A stretch of 64,000 bases of DNA from Membranipora membranacea (GCA_914767715.1 OU612066.1:10237001-10301000); one strand, 5' to 3'. Shown: positions 38,101 to 50,350, counted from the stretch's first letter. A program made the numbers and translations. Notes: a model not told the origin generated them from the sequence alone.

Positions 38101-40235
38101 ACAAGAAATCTGCTGCAAACTTTGCTAGTCAAATAACAATAGAAAGCGTTACTATTGAGGAGAAAGGGTGTGCTAAGATAAAATCTAATCTCAGGAAAAA
38201 CTTTAACCTCAGAATATTCAAGAGTCCTACGTTCTGCCTTGTGGTCTTTGCCATGACGTTGCACCACATGGCATTCTTTGTCCCATATACATATGTGATC
38301 AGTCTTGCCAGAGATAATGGAATTCCTCAGAGTAAATCTGAATACCTCATCATCTGTTTCGGTGAGTACCTATATAATCGTTCTGTGGTTCAAGTTTTTG
38401 GATAAGCCTTACCTGAGAACAAACCACTTATTTTATTGGGACGGGTGGATGTTTAAATGCTCCAGGTTTCTCAAAGGATGGCAAACTTCCAATAATCATG
38501 TACCATGAAACCTTTGCCGAATGTTCATTCATGATGTGTCTTATGGGTTTTATACATAGAAAACAGATAAATGTTGCAAGATAGAGCATGTTCTCTTGTC
38601 TAAGACTTCCCAATTTTCAAAATCCTAGTATTTCTATGTTTTACAGGCATGTCAAACTTTGTGAATAAACTCATAATCGGAAGAGTGATGACCTTGTTTG
38701 AGGTGGAACAGCTCTATGTTGTCATCACAACCTTACTAATCGGCAGTGTAGCTGCCTCATTGGCCACGCTCTGCACTCAATTCTATCAGTTTGTGCTGGT
38801 GGCAGTTCTATATGGTGGAACATCACGTAAGTGAGCTACCAATATTTGGTTTGTTTTGCTTGCACTGCACCAAATTGCTGAGTTGAAATAGTTGAATCAC
38901 TGCAACGAGGGAATTTGTCCCAAACTTCCTGTTGGGACATATTTGAAAATTAACATGAAAGTTGTAAAAAGTTGTTTTCTCATGCATAGTAAGATAGCAA
39001 CTCCTATACTCATTTGGATAAAAACTTGAAATTTGTATGCTGCTTTATGAAGCTATCGCACTTCCCTATGGTTGGTACAGAGAAAGCACAGAGTAATATG
39101 ATTATCCTGTCTTGAATTTGGTGACTCTAGAGCTAAGAAATATGTTGAGTGGCAAAGTATAAGTGTTCATCCTATCATTATTCTCGATTTCAGCTATAGT
39201 TACAATATATCTCACAAACATTTTGGTGAGATATCTAGGCATACAGAATCTCACCAATGCCTTCAGTATCGTGACTATGGTGAGAGGGCTAGGCAGTATG
39301 TCCGGTCCACCTCTTGCAGGTTAGTGGTGACATATTAACCAATGAGTAAAAGACTAAACTTTGTCTGTTTGTAAAACAACCAAGATATTGGAGCATGCTG
39401 AGTAATCTTGTACTATAGAGAGTTAAACCAATGAACTAAACCTGGTTTAGTTCATTGGTTAAACTCATATGTACAATTAGCATGGCTTTTGTTTTGTGGA
39501 TGAGCAGGTATACAGACTCGGGGAACTAGTATATCATTTGGAATCTTACTCAGGGACAGAATTCAGGCAAAATATACTGTATTTGCAGGGTTTAGTTTTA
39601 AAACTTGAACTTGTCATAAATTTGCAATCTGAATTTGAGGTTTTACTACTCAAGATCTTAAAATTGTTTTCTGACTTATTTCAGGTATGGTTATTGAGAT
39701 GACAGGACTGACAAAGTCAGCTTTTTATGTGGGAACATGTGCTGATATTTGCTCTGCTTCCCTGTTTGGGCTGATTCTGTTTATAAATCGAGACAAGACT
39801 AAGAATAATAGGCAACGCAAGTCATCAACTCATTCCAAACATTCAGAGGCGCATCATGGAGGGGATCATGCTAAGGACGATAGTGATTCAGGTGTGGTAG
39901 AGGTAAGCAGCAACCCTCGATTAAATTTCCTTAGTGAGATATTGGATAAGTTTTATTTAAGATACATTGTACTCCGTGCGCTTTCCTATGAGGTTATTCA
40001 ACTGTGACTTGGTTTTACTTATAAGTTCACTGATTGAATGATTGTTGTACTATTTTAGATGGAAAATCTACTGAGCCCGAAGGTGATTGTGACGGTGCCC
40101 ACTGCAGAGGGGAACTTCGATAAGCTGCTGCATTACAGTAATGAAAGATTCGATAATCTAGCCGTCAAGGATCAAATCGAGCATTCGAAAAAGATGAAAC
40201 AACGAATGCTTGGAGACGCACCAACTGATGCTTAG
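32133..40235 (+). CDS. SLC16-type monocarboxylate transporter (MCT family, major facilitator superfamily)
   Basis: Plasma-membrane carrier of the family that moves lactate, pyruvate and other monocarboxylates, thyroid hormone or aromatic amino acids; the substrate of this member is unknown. Nine phase-matched exons: 32133-32196, 33760-34068, 36072-36221, 36822-36923, 37627-38361, 38647-38826, 39194-39319, 39685-39902, 40059-40235, encoding 686 residues. The N-terminus is basic and cytosolic (SNRRRAK, ARRRKSK). Residues 64-72, EVPDGGYGW, are the MCT signature at the start of the first membrane helix. Further hydrophobic segments follow in exons 2-5 (VVVFCAFVFISMPMGVSAS, LLALTYGAMGG, SLIILGGICIQLLVFAALI). 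A charged loop of about 155 residues (about 250-405) separates the two six-helix halves; the second resumes at SPTFCLVVFAMTLHHMAFF. The C-tail is long and rich in His, Ser and Asp. Exon 1 was found from ATG, a GTAAGT donor and in-frame phase. If it is wrong, translation could begin at Met35. It may be closest to the MCT9/12/14-like group. Confidence 0.92.
33257..33281. repeat. short palindrome GCAGGGAGCTT
   Basis: GCAGGGAGCTT is followed by GAAAGCTCCCTGG, a hairpin with almost no loop, in the first SLC16 intron. It fits the general AACTCC/GGAGTT hairpin class in this window. Confidence 0.45.
36236..36327. mobile_element. 92-bp palindromic element with TAGCCTG/CAGGCTA ends and 10-bp flanking repeat
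   Basis: It begins TAGCCTG and ends CAGGCTA. Internally GACAAGCTTTGTTGG pairs with CCAACAAAGCTTGTC. GTCAGCTATC occurs directly outside both ends (36226-36235 and 36328-36337), as expected for a target-site duplication. The insertion starts 14 bp after an SLC16 exon end, and the left duplication begins 5 bp into the intron. Confidence 0.8.
39420..39466. repeat. near-perfect 47-bp hairpin
   Basis: GAGTTAAACCAATGAACTAAA and TTTAGTTCATTGGTTAAACTC are inverted copies with one mismatch around a five-base centre (CCTGG), in the SLC16 intron before exon 8. Confidence 0.75.
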
Positions 40236-42609
40236 ATAATTCTAGTCTTGATGTGAAAGGATAAATAGATCTGCTGATATGAGATTAGTTGTTCACTCAA
40301 TGACGTTCAACTTGTAGTTATCTTCCCATTTGGTATGGTAAATCATTCACAACAGATCACTGAATTATATTATTATCTTCTCATGTAGGTGGGCTTGCAT
40401 AATATAATACAATATAATATAATTAAATATAATATACATACGTGCTCAGTTTGACAATCAATCATTAATATTCTCAGTGATCCACAAATTGTATATATTA
40501 CTTTGTAATTTTTATATACATTTATTTTCTCAAACTTTATATACCAGTCTCCTTGTATATGTACTCGCTATCAGCCTGAAATAGCTATCAGATCACTCAT
40601 ACAGAGGCTCACAGGCAAGGTGACTTAAACTCATGTTTTATAATTGCGAGGAGAATTATCCATAGACTAAGTGTATCGGCTTTATGAATTTTTCGAATAA
40701 TTTCATTTCATAATTAAAATCTTTCTAAAAGCTGTCAGATATATTTATTGTAAAGGCTAGTCTGAATCTGTTTCATCATCAACCTTTATCAAAAGCACAC
40801 GAGGCAACATAAGTAATCAAGAATGAAATTGGCTAGATAACATGAAGATTATTTCAAGTCTCGTGATATTTTCTCTAATTTTATCAGACCAAATGAAATG
40901 AAGCTACCAGTGACTGCGCTACAGAGATTCGCTTTCTTCACACTTGACTGTCACCCGTACATGTATACTAGTAAACTTTAATTCTATGACTTAGGGCTAG
41001 CAGTACCTGGAATTAAACCTTGAAAGTGACCTTACTATACTATATTTTTGCTACACACAAAATGTTATGTGCTTAGTAGTAAGATTTGTTTTCTCTTGTA
41101 AAAATGAGAAAACTACTTTCCAAATTATAAATATTCCATACATAACAAATGCAGGTTAAATATGCCAATATTGTTGGTCAACAAACTTTTTGTCTAAGGT
41201 TTAAGGACTTTAGCAAAACAGATTTGAGTTTGCAGGCATGTAAATCTAAAAGAGAGAAGCTATGCCCTTGGAGAAACTCTAGTCAAAAAAGGGTAAAAGG
41301 TAACACTCACTCCTGGTAATGAATCATTGATAGAAGCACCCTAGCCTATTGTGAAGAACAGTAATCCCTGAAAGGTAGGAGGGACCAAAAGATAGTAATA
41401 AACATTGCCTAGTTAACATCTAAATATCTATCTATCATGTCAATCAGTATGAGTATTTAACTCACATACGAAGCCGCATTGATGAAGCATAGTGCAAACA
41501 GGACATGCCAACAGAATATGTCACTGCATATCAGTTTTCCCTGAATTATACCACACAGAAAGCCCAAAAACGCCAATTTTAGGGGCTTTTTAAGGCATTT
41601 TGGGCTTTCTGTGTGGTATATACGGGGAAAACTGATACGCAGTGACATATTCTGTTGGCATGTCCTGTTTGCACTATTCTTCATCAAAGCGGCTCCGTAT
41701 GTGAGGGATTTAAAAAAAATTGTCTGGCCTCAGTGATGGTCCTTTTGACAGCATGTTTGGCATCATGGAAAATATGAGCATTCTGACAGAGAGGGCAACT
41801 CCTAATATTATTGATACCAATGTCTTTTATTAGTCATGACATGTAGCATAAGGTCTTCCCGAAGTAAATAACCTATCTTTTCTGTGTGCGGCACGCATCA
41901 CATTGGATCCTCATCCATTTAACCAAAGCAACCTAAATAAGCTAATAACCAATGATAAAAAGATGGTTTTTCCTCTGGTGCTTAATGCCACAGGATCCTG
42001 AAATTGCCCCTCATGGGTGCTTCAGAGGCTTCTTGTAAACATTATGCAGTTGAAAGTATGATATGAACCATAGTATCTGCACTACATCGTCCTAAAAAAT
42101 CCTCCTCCAAGACGATTATCCTGCCTTTTATCAAAATAGCACAACGCCATGACATGACGTCATGCCGAAACCAATATTTTCAGAATCAGTGTTTGATTAG
42201 CTTTCCAACGATATATAAAATGTCAAAATCGGACAATGCTGGTATCATAACCTTAATAGACTGCCTGTCCAAAAAAAACAGGAGGGGCCAGGTAAACATT
42301 GCCAGAGACTAAAAAAAGAATAATATTATTTTTCATGGTGGAACCATGTAATGGCCAATAATATATGAACAGCGCAAGGTATGAGTGAAGCTAGGACTTG
42401 GAATGGTAAGATTAAAATCATCAAAGATTCAGTGCAAGCTAGAACTTTTAATCAACTCTTTGAATCTTCCAAAATATGGGGCAGGGTACAGAATATGTTC
42501 TGTTAAACAATTTAAATATTGTTAGCAACAATGAAATGATAACCGCTATATTAACATTTTTAGATAGAAATCTTGCTTGATTGATTCAGTGGATACCAAT
42601 TCAGCTGTC
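40236..42609. other. intergenic region between SLC16 transporter and SHQ1
   Basis: It holds the transporter 3' UTR (weak ATTAAA at 40422-40427 in an AT-rich run) and the 245-bp inverted-repeat element at 41461-41705. A possible 5'-UTR acceptor (ACATTTTTAG) lies at about 42554-42563, just before SHQ1. No coding exon was supported. Confidence 0.5.
41461..41705. mobile_element. 245-bp inverted-repeat element
   Basis: It starts CTCACATACGAAGCCGC and ends GCGGCTCCGTATGTGAG. The arms continue with CAAACAGGACATGCCAACAG pairing with CTGTTGGCATGTCCTGTTTG and ACCACACAGAAAGCCCAAAA with TTTTGGGCTTTCTGTGTGGT. The centre holds about 30 bases. ATTTAA lies next to the left end and two bases beyond the right end, too weak to call a target duplication. 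Confidence 0.82.
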
Positions 42610-45381
42610 ATGCTCACTCCACGATTCTCTCTCACTCAGAATGAGCAGTTTATAATAGCTTCCATCGAGACGCCATATGTAAAGTTTTCCGATGGAGAAA
42701 TGTACATGGATGGATGCGTGTTTTCTTTCTATTGTAAACCATATCACCTGAAGTTACACTTCTCATCTGAGGTTGTCGAAGATGGGACAGAAACAGCCGT
42801 GTATGATGTTGACAGTGGAAAGTTTGAGATCAAGATTCCCAAAGCTGAGAGAGGCGAAGTATTCACTGATCTTGATATGCTTACCAAGATTTTGACACCC
42901 AAAGTTGACACCCAAAAGGTGAAGGCATCTGCCTTAATAGAGGTGTTAGACGGAGAGAAAGAGCCAGATGAAATACCAGAATACGATGAGGATGAAATTG
43001 ATTGGTCAATTGAACAATCACTCCCATTGGCTGAAGACCTCCTACTCAGCTCTTCTACACATAAATATGGCTTCAATCTGCAGTCATCAGGCGTATTCCT
43101 GACCAGAACAGAAGATAGACATGAACTGTTAGATATAGAGGATCCAGACGGCACGCCAGTCACCACCAGGGGATCTCTACAGACGGAGAGAGAACTTATA
43201 GACTTCAACACTGATCACTATATGTGTGATCTGGTAGAAGATGAAATCATTCAAGAGTTTGTCACATACAAGACGGAGATCAACAAACTTCATCGCCAAG
43301 TAGCAAAAGGTCTGTGTTTGTATTGTGTTTAACCAGGTCAGAAATTGCAAGGTGAAAATTTTGACAGAAGCTTTACGTATTTTGCGAGTGGAATGAGTTT
43401 TTTATTATGATGAGTGGAATACTGTGATATTGTGATGCATCGTATGATCAGTATTTCCTCATCAAAGGTTTTTTCTCATTAACTGAAGGCTCTGCCAGTG
43501 CCGATGATTTGGTTCAGTTCACGCAAGAAGAGACAGAAGATCTACTGAGACTTCCTAAAAAACAGTTTCTACTCGACCAATCAGAGAAGAGATGTGCTCT
43601 GGTCTCTCTAGTCGATATTCTCTATGCCTGTCTATACGATATCAGGTAATGTTCATGTCGGTACTCAGAACAACTATCTCATCTAATATGTCTAACTTGC
43701 AAACATTATATTATACTATATGCGCCTAACCTCATAATAATATCACACCCACATGGTGTGACCGATTTTATCTGTCTTATGGTTTCTTCTGTCCATAGAT
43801 TGTCATCCTTGTTTCTCACAACACTGCTGAATATTTGTAAATTTTGATGATTAGCTAGGACTGGTTCACATGGATGGTTTTTATCAAATTATTGAACAAA
43901 TCTTGGTGCATTGTGCATCAAACTTAACTCGTCTTCTTCTAAGATTGATTAAACTGCTGCTATGCATGTTATTAATTTCATAGGACGACAATGGAAGAGC
44001 CATCAGTGGAATCAGCCTGGACTATTAGGAAGATGAGCTCAACATTATCATGGCTCCATTCAGAGACGGACATTAAAACAGCCCTAATATCGAGTGTAAG
44101 ACGAGTACTCTGCTATCCGCTATACAGACACTGGGTATTAGCTATGAAGGTCAGTATGATTGTAGCGTTGTATCTCGGCTTGTCGGGGTCAATAAAGCCT
44201 TTGTACCTGAAGTGTACTCGCCCCTTGTCATCAGATTTAACTTCAGTCAGCTACATCAAATTCTTTGTGAGGCTACTCTGGCTACATGAATTAATTCATG
44301 GTCTACTGGTCAGAGATGCCCATGCAATAGTTCATCACTTGTAAATTGCCACTTCATCTGCTATGATCATGTATACTTACCATCAGCCGAAACACAAGCA
44401 TTTTTGTATATTTTCCGATTGAATGTGAGGGTGCGGTTAAGTCATCATACTAACATCATCTCTCAGTTTTTGAGTAGTTACAGATGAAAGTATCTAAGCA
44501 GTTTGTTTGTAACAATTATTTTCCACTTACATGAAAATGAAGCTGTTATTAATCCTACCAGCCAACCTTCCCAATAATGATGACTCATTTCAACTTTCGA
44601 CTAAGTTTCAATATGTTAGCTCTTTCCCAAAAGCAATCGTCTATCATTTGCCTAATGACAATCACCAACAGTTTATTAAAATCAATCGTACCTGTTCACC
44701 AGGGAGAATCAGGCTAACAGAAGTTGTCTTCCTAGCTATAATGGAATGATAACTCCAAATTGATAAAAATATGGTGTCTGTCCCAATCTCGCTTTTGATT
44801 AGCAATTTGGAGTTTATCTGTATAGAGCTGTGGGAAAACAGTGCATATAATGTAACTAGAAGATGGAGTACTTGAGATTCGAGTAATACTTTGTCTTTCT
44901 TTAATCAAAGGTGACAGAAGATGTACGACATGTGCTGACTTTAGGCCGCAAGCAGGTTCTAAAGTGTCTGCTCTATGTACAAAAACAATTCAACAACACA
45001 GAGGCATATCACATACACAACAAACTGTTCATCGCTGACTACTGTGTGTGGATTCAAACAGTATCTGAAGCTACTCTCCGCTCCCTGTCTAACACAATCA
45101 AGCACTGTCAACTGAACAAAGACAATATGGAACTCGGCATATGTGATTTAGAAAGAGAATTTCTTGAAGAGTCTGATGCTGAGACTGAAGACACATCCTC
45201 ATCAGAGGAATCATCTAGCGAAGTGGACTCTGATGACTCAGATCCTGAAGAGAAAGAATCCTCATCATTAACTCATCTTGAACAAGAGTTGTCCTCTCTT
45301 TGTCTTGATTCTGTCGGTAATCAGGAGAAGATTAAACCTCGAGCTTTAATTCAGGTCATTGATGAAAATAGTACTGATTAA
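42610..45381 (+). CDS. SHQ1: SHQ1, H/ACA ribonucleoprotein assembly factor
   Basis: SHQ1 is a chaperone that holds dyskerin/Cbf5 by mimicking RNA before H/ACA snoRNP and telomerase RNP assembly. Four exons join in phase: 42610-43309, 43489-43645, 43984-44149 and 44911-45381, giving 497 residues (human 577). The start ATG gives MLTPRFSLTQ, matching human MLTPAFDLSQ; upstream in-frame sequence has no ATG. Residues 1-90 form the CS-like domain (FIIASIETPYVKFSD, FYCKPYHLKLHF, DSGKFEIKIPK). An acidic linker contains DEIDWSIEQ, then YGFNLQSSGVF, DIEDPDGTP and FNTDHY.CDLVEDE. The SHQ1 domain has QFLLDQSEKRCALVSLVDIL, VESAWTIRKMSSTLSWL, RRVLCYPLYRHW, VLKCLLYVQK and LFIADYCVWIQ. The C-terminus is Ser/Asp/Glu-rich (from about residue 430) and offers many CK2-type sites. 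AATAAA stands at 45568. Confidence 0.96.
44748..44818. repeat. short inverted-repeat segment in SHQ1 intron 3
   Basis: GATAACTCCAAATTG at the left is answered by CAATTTGGAGTTTATC at the right, with about 40 unrelated bases between. The arms carry the AACTCC/GGAGTT core seen in other small palindromes of the window. Confidence 0.5.
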
Positions 45382-45567
45382 GTATCGGGAAACTAATGAA
45401 CTGGTGACCTCGATCTTCTTATTTTTGTCAGCAAGGAATTAAAAACATTAACTCATGAATTCGACAGAGAGTAAGAGTGAGCCCTTCTTTATGAAGAGTT
45501 ATCCGATACAATATGGTGAAGGAGAGCAAATCATGTCATGAGTAGATTATTATTGTAAGATAATAGA

Positions 45568-45573
45568 AATAAA
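45568..45573 (+). terminator. candidate polyadenylation signal of SHQ1
   Basis: AATAAA about 190 bp after the SHQ1 stop codon, the first canonical hexamer noticed downstream. Confidence 0.45.
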
Positions 45574-46285
45574 TAGCAATCCAGCTTATAGTTTAATTGC
45601 AATGTCCGGAATCGCTATCATTAGTAACGACATAGCTATATTTATGCAATGAAACCGACTGTTTTTATGCTGTCTGGTAGTCAGGTATGAGCAAATACTT
45701 TATTTGCAGTCGAACCTGGGAACAGAACAAGGAGTTACACCTTGAACAGACCTAACACTTTATATAGCTCTGCAAGATATGTAAGCATGTCATGTGCAGA
45801 GCAGCCTTGTCTCTCCCCTAAATCTGAAAGAAAACAGCAAAATAACTCATGGGTTGTTGATTTGATGTCTCTCAAATAGAAATAATTCAATGAATGCTAA
45901 CATCAACTCCAGAACATCAAATTTCATCAAAATGATTGAAATCAGAGTGTTTATTTTTTTTATTGAAGCTCCCTGATTGAAGTTACCCTTTCTTAGAGTT
46001 TTTACTCAAGCTGAGGAGTTGTCATAACTGTGCATTTTATGACATTTCATCCATTCTGAAAACTTCCATGCAAGCACAAAAAATAATAAGAAAGCAGTTC
46101 AATCTGCGAATTGATATAAAATAAGGTTTCTCTTTGAAATGTTGTCACCTGAAGTTTGATGCTGAGGTTCAGGATCACTCAGATATTTTATCCAGTAGGA
46201 TACTTGACAGGTTCTCAATCGGGTGATAAAAGTAAATAGCCATTTACATGCATGCCTATGACAGGTCTCACAAATTGAGTTGTTG

Positions 46286-46326
46286 CCGGAAGTGGTTTGT
46301 AGTTAGGGCTGTGATCAGGCGGAAGT
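46286..46326 (+). promoter_or_regulatory. paired ETS-type sites in the 14-3-3 promoter
   Basis: CCGGAAGTG at 46286-46294 and GCGGAAGT at 46319-46326 match the ETS/GABP consensus common in TATA-less promoters of animal housekeeping genes. They lie 80-120 bp before the start codon. CCGGAAGTG recurs on the minus strand 18 bp before the P2X7-like start at 50351. Confidence 0.45.
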
Positions 46327-46408
46327 AGACTTCTTGTTCAGCAACCGAGTGTTTGTGATAAATTTGAAAACTTTTAAAAGCCGGTCTTAGCTCCACAACT
46401 CAATAGTC

Positions 46409-48911
46409 ATGGCTGAAGTACTTGCTGCCGCAGCTGCCAACATTCAAGGGAAAAGCAGGGATGAGCTTGTCACAAGAGCCAAACATGCGGAACAAGCAGA
46501 AAGATATGATGATATGGCTGCTGCCATGAAAGCAATTACAGAGGGACTAAAAGAGTCAAAGTCTACATTACCAAGTGAGCAAAGGAATCTGCTTTCTGTT
46601 GCATACAAAAATGTGGTTGGTGCCCGACGTTCTTCATGGAGAGTGATATCTAGTATAGAACAGAAGACAGCAGAGGGAAATGAGAAGAAGCAACAAATGG
46701 CAAAGGAGTACAGACAAAAAGTTGAAAATGAGTTGACTGCCATTTGCAACGATGTATTGGTAAGTAAGCACAAAAATCACCATACATTTATAATGCTATT
46801 TTGATACATCACAGCCCAAGTACATGCCGTGTCAGTGTGTCTGGTTGGCTACACATTATATTGTTGTGCTGTTGGACTAGTTAGTTATACTGCGGAATCA
46901 GTAGAATAGTTATTTATGTTAGATTTGCTGGGGATAGCTCTAGTCTGTGGGTTAGAGGGAATGTCACTCCGTCCAGCATGTGAGTGATGGATCAACATAT
47001 GTTGCTATAGTAAACCATGATCATGTATCCGACTTATTCTAATTACAATTGTGGAGTCGAGCTTTTAACACACCATATAACCATCTATCTAGGTGTGCTC
47101 ATCATATTGAGTATTATTTAAACTGACGGGGTCTAGTGTATCTGGTATGTCCAAAGTTGAGAATCATACTATCAAAACGTGTTCATAAGGTTTCTTTTAT
47201 TTGCAATTTGATAGGCATTACTGGATGAATATCTCATTCCAAGCGCTGGCACAGAAGACGCTGAATCCAAAGTATTTTACCTAAAGATGAAAGGAGATTA
47301 TTACAGATATCTCGGTGAAGTTGCAGTCGCAGACAAACGTGATGGTATGAATGCATTACAATATTAAAATTATTGTCTAGTCTGCTTGTAGTCTTATTGG
47401 TCATATTTGGCTAGATATAAGGTTTTATTTTCATGCATTTCATGGCTGGGACTGAAAGTGATGCAATTTTTCCTGATGTTGAGAAACATTGAATAAATTG
47501 ACAAGTGCTATAATATTGTCAATGATCAGCAGCGGGTACAGAGAGCAATGCTGAATATTTGCGAGGGACAGTTTTCTTTGGTAACAAGGGTAAAGTAGGT
47601 AGCGAAATTCCGCTTACTTAGGCATAATAAAGTACTTGAGATGTTGAGTTTATAGAATGGGTGTATTATCAATTCAGAAATTGATGTCCAACATTCCAGA
47701 ATTTCTGGTAAATATGCTAATTTGATACTCAACTTTATGAGGGAACTTTCTTACTCAAAACTTGCTTACTCAATCGTCTAGTCAATCTATTAGGGGTTCC
47801 CTCATGTCACAAATAAGACATTACCCATAGTTATTGATAATATGCTCTTTTTTAATATTGCCTCTCAATCAAACTATAAAATTAAATTGCTCATTGACTG
47901 ACACTAAGTTAATTTTGATTTGTTATCTTGCAGATGTAGTCAAGAGCTCCAAAGAAGCTTACAATGATGCATACGATGAGGCCAAGGCAAAAATGGCACC
48001 AACACACCCTATCAGACTTGGGCTAGCACTCAACTTCTCTGTATTCTTCTACGAAATCCTTAACACCCCAGCACAAGCTTGTAGTTTGGCTAAAACTGTA
48101 AGTAGGGCACAACTATAAGTATATATATTTGTTAATCATAACAGCCCAACAAAGTGAAACATAGCTTCCTGTTAGTAATCAAATTGTTATCTGATGACTC
48201 ATCCAATTGATTGCCCTATTTTCCTGGTAGCGCAGCAGTGAAGTTGACATAGTCATCTTACCAGTAGAAAATGTTTTGATCTTTGTTTTATAACCCATGC
48301 ATTATATATCAATCATCGATCAACTTACCCGTTATCCTCTAAGATATGTATAGACAATCAAAAGCAGTCCATAACTTGGCTGTATATCAGCTACATTGAA
48401 ATATTAATTGGGCAGTTACTGTTAGCTATTGAAAGCAATTGAGCATGCTATAAGATTAAGTTTTGACATATATTAATGGAAAGCAGCCCCCCTCCACCCC
48501 ACACTTGGACCAGCATCACATGGGATTTTCAGAGTGATCTGGCTTTCACAACTTGCATGTTTGAGAGGAATATGCACTTATGTTATATCCATGTTAAACT
48601 GATTTTAGGCTTTTGACCAAGCTATTGCAGAACTAGACACCTTGCAAGAGGATGCATACAAAGACAGCACTTTGATAATGCAACTGCTAAGGGACAATCT
48701 CACCGTAAGTTAAGCTCATTTCATTTTTTTCACACCTTTGTCAGATATAAACACTACTACTGAATTTCTTATGCAATGAATGATGTGTTGTACTAAGCAG
48801 GGAGCCAACACATATCTGATGGTTGCAAAGTATATTTGATGTACAAAAGTCTTTTCTTGTTTACAGTTATGGACATCAGAAGAGACAGGGGCTGTAGACG
48901 ATGACAATTAA
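46409..48911 (+). CDS. 14-3-3 protein
   Basis: A dimeric adaptor that binds phosphoserine/phosphothreonine motifs in client proteins. Five phase-matched exons, 46409-46759, 47215-47344, 47934-48097, 48609-48704 and 48867-48911, encode 261 residues, slightly longer than the usual 245-255. The first 17 residues ([17 protein letters not shown]) are an Ala-rich extension; the family match begins at [19 protein letters not shown]. The phosphopeptide pocket is complete: Lys67 and Arg74 in [13 protein letters not shown], and Lys141, Arg148 and Tyr149 in [14 protein letters not shown]. Helices 6-9 show [31 protein letters not shown] and [18 protein letters not shown]. The short acidic tail ends GAVDDDN. 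Paralogue assignment (epsilon-like or zeta-like) was not possible by eye. Two ETS-type sites upstream fit constitutive expression. AATAAA is at 49570. Confidence 0.96.
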
Positions 48912-49569
48912 TCATATTATGAATTAGCAAGAATGTTACTTATGGTATCATCAATCACAACAACTACCTTTTCATCCATCCTGTTCTCACAAAGGTACCA
49001 AACCAACCAAACACAGACCCCAGCTTTGACTTCTATACTCTTCTAACTAAGCCACAAGGGATTGTGTCATGGTGGGAAGCCTTGAAAAGGAACACTGTCA
49101 TCGGCGGCACAGTGCATGCTGCTCTTTTTGTACTGCTCTAGTAATATGATGGATTATTTAGCTAGTTAGGATTACCGCGCACATATACAGTCTCAGGTCT
49201 GGCTAGCACTATACCACACACTACGAACTGTTAAAGCTGGAACTCCTGTATCTTTGTTGTTTTCGCCACAGCTGTGATTGAGCAAATATTTGGAGAATAC
49301 ATGACGGATGATGGTAGCAAATACGTAGTCAGTTTGTGACTTTATTTTTTGCTAATTACGGAAAGTTGATTGCATGCTAATCTTTTTTATTTGCAAATTC
49401 CATTGGTTTACCTTAGTGTCCTGTTAGCCAAGCGTCTTCTGCTGCAACATGTCATGTAGTGAAAAAACAAAATCTCAGTTGCCACATCGCATCATCGGGT
49501 TTGCTATCGTTCAAAACAGACTGCTTCTCTCTTTTTTCAGTTATAAAACCATGGTATTGTGACTTTTTT

Positions 49570-49575
49570 AATAAA
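49570..49575 (+). terminator. candidate polyadenylation signal of 14-3-3
   Basis: AATAAA in ACTTTTTTAATAAAACTTA, about 660 bp after the stop codon. Confidence 0.4.
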
Positions 49576-49674
49576 ACTTAAAATACATCTGATCAATTAA
49601 ATCTGATCAATCAATAATTTTATTATTCATAAGTTGATTCTCAAGGGCTTGACAACATACACTCTAAGTATAAC

Positions 49675-49696
49675 CAAGGAGTAACTCCTTGGAATA
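49675..49696. repeat. short palindrome CCAAGGAGTAACTCCTTGG
   Basis: CCAAGGAGT and ACTCCTTGG are perfect inverted copies with one base between, a loopless member of the AAGGAGT hairpin family. Confidence 0.6.
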
Positions 49697-50350
49697 TACG
49701 ATGACATGATTACCTTGGGGAGAAGTTATATGATTTGATGCAGACCAACACCTTCAGCTGGGGTGTCATTTAGACAAGTTGTTGAGTTTTACTTTTTATC
49801 TTCTTGTAAGAAAATTAATATCACAGTAGAAGTGACTGCTAATGATTTTATATTTGTTAGATGAAGCAGGATTTTAAAAGCCTAACCCAGGGTTTTACTC
49901 CTTTGCCTAACCATTTTTTGATGTCACCATACACTGCAGAGGAGACAACTTAAAGTAGATCACAACACTGGAATCACTAAATATGAATCAACTTGCAATT
50001 TGCCTTCACAGGTAGGCAACATACTCACCATTGAATATTCAAGATATTAGCCTTGGTTGTGCACCCCAGGGCAGTCAGCAGCCCTCAAACCCTAAAGGCT
50101 GTAATAAACTGCACTAAGTTGAAAAGCTATGATTTGTTTACAATCTCACAAAATAAGGTGGAATTGTTTTTTTATTTTATGCATGAACATTGTTTTGGCA
50201 ATTATTTTTGTTACTTATTCAACTCTTAATGTATTAAAATAACAACAAATACAAGAAATCTGGTGTTTCTATCAAAAAAAAAACAAAAAAATTCATGAAT
50301 ATAGTTTTTTTAAGAGTACTCAATCACTTCCGGCTGCTATTTTTGCTACT

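Larger units (their letters stand above)
45382..46408. other. intergenic region between SHQ1 and 14-3-3
   Basis: The left part is the SHQ1 3' UTR with AATAAA at 45568-45573. The right end carries two ETS-type sites upstream of the 14-3-3 start. No exon was seen between. Confidence 0.5.
48912..50350. other. 14-3-3 3' UTR and intergenic region
   Basis: AATAAA at 49570-49575 is a candidate end for 14-3-3 transcripts. A short palindrome, ACCAAGGAGTAACTCCTTGG, lies near 49675-49696. The last part is AT-rich with poly-A runs and an ETS-type site at 50325-50333. No exon was supported. Confidence 0.5.

Noticed and set aside
42577-42609. Upstream in-frame extension of SHQ1 (33 bp before MLTPRF)
   Set aside because: It starts at TTG and not ATG; the family start MLTP is at 42610 and a probable 5'-UTR acceptor lies just before.
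42744-43211. 155-codon open frame on the minus strand inside SHQ1 exon 1
   Set aside because: It is antisense to a well-supported conserved exon, and its Ser-rich composition is what the reverse of an acidic coding sequence gives.
46444-46773. 109-codon minus-strand frame opposite 14-3-3 exon 1
   Set aside because: It is a shadow of the conserved plus-strand coding sequence and resembles no family.
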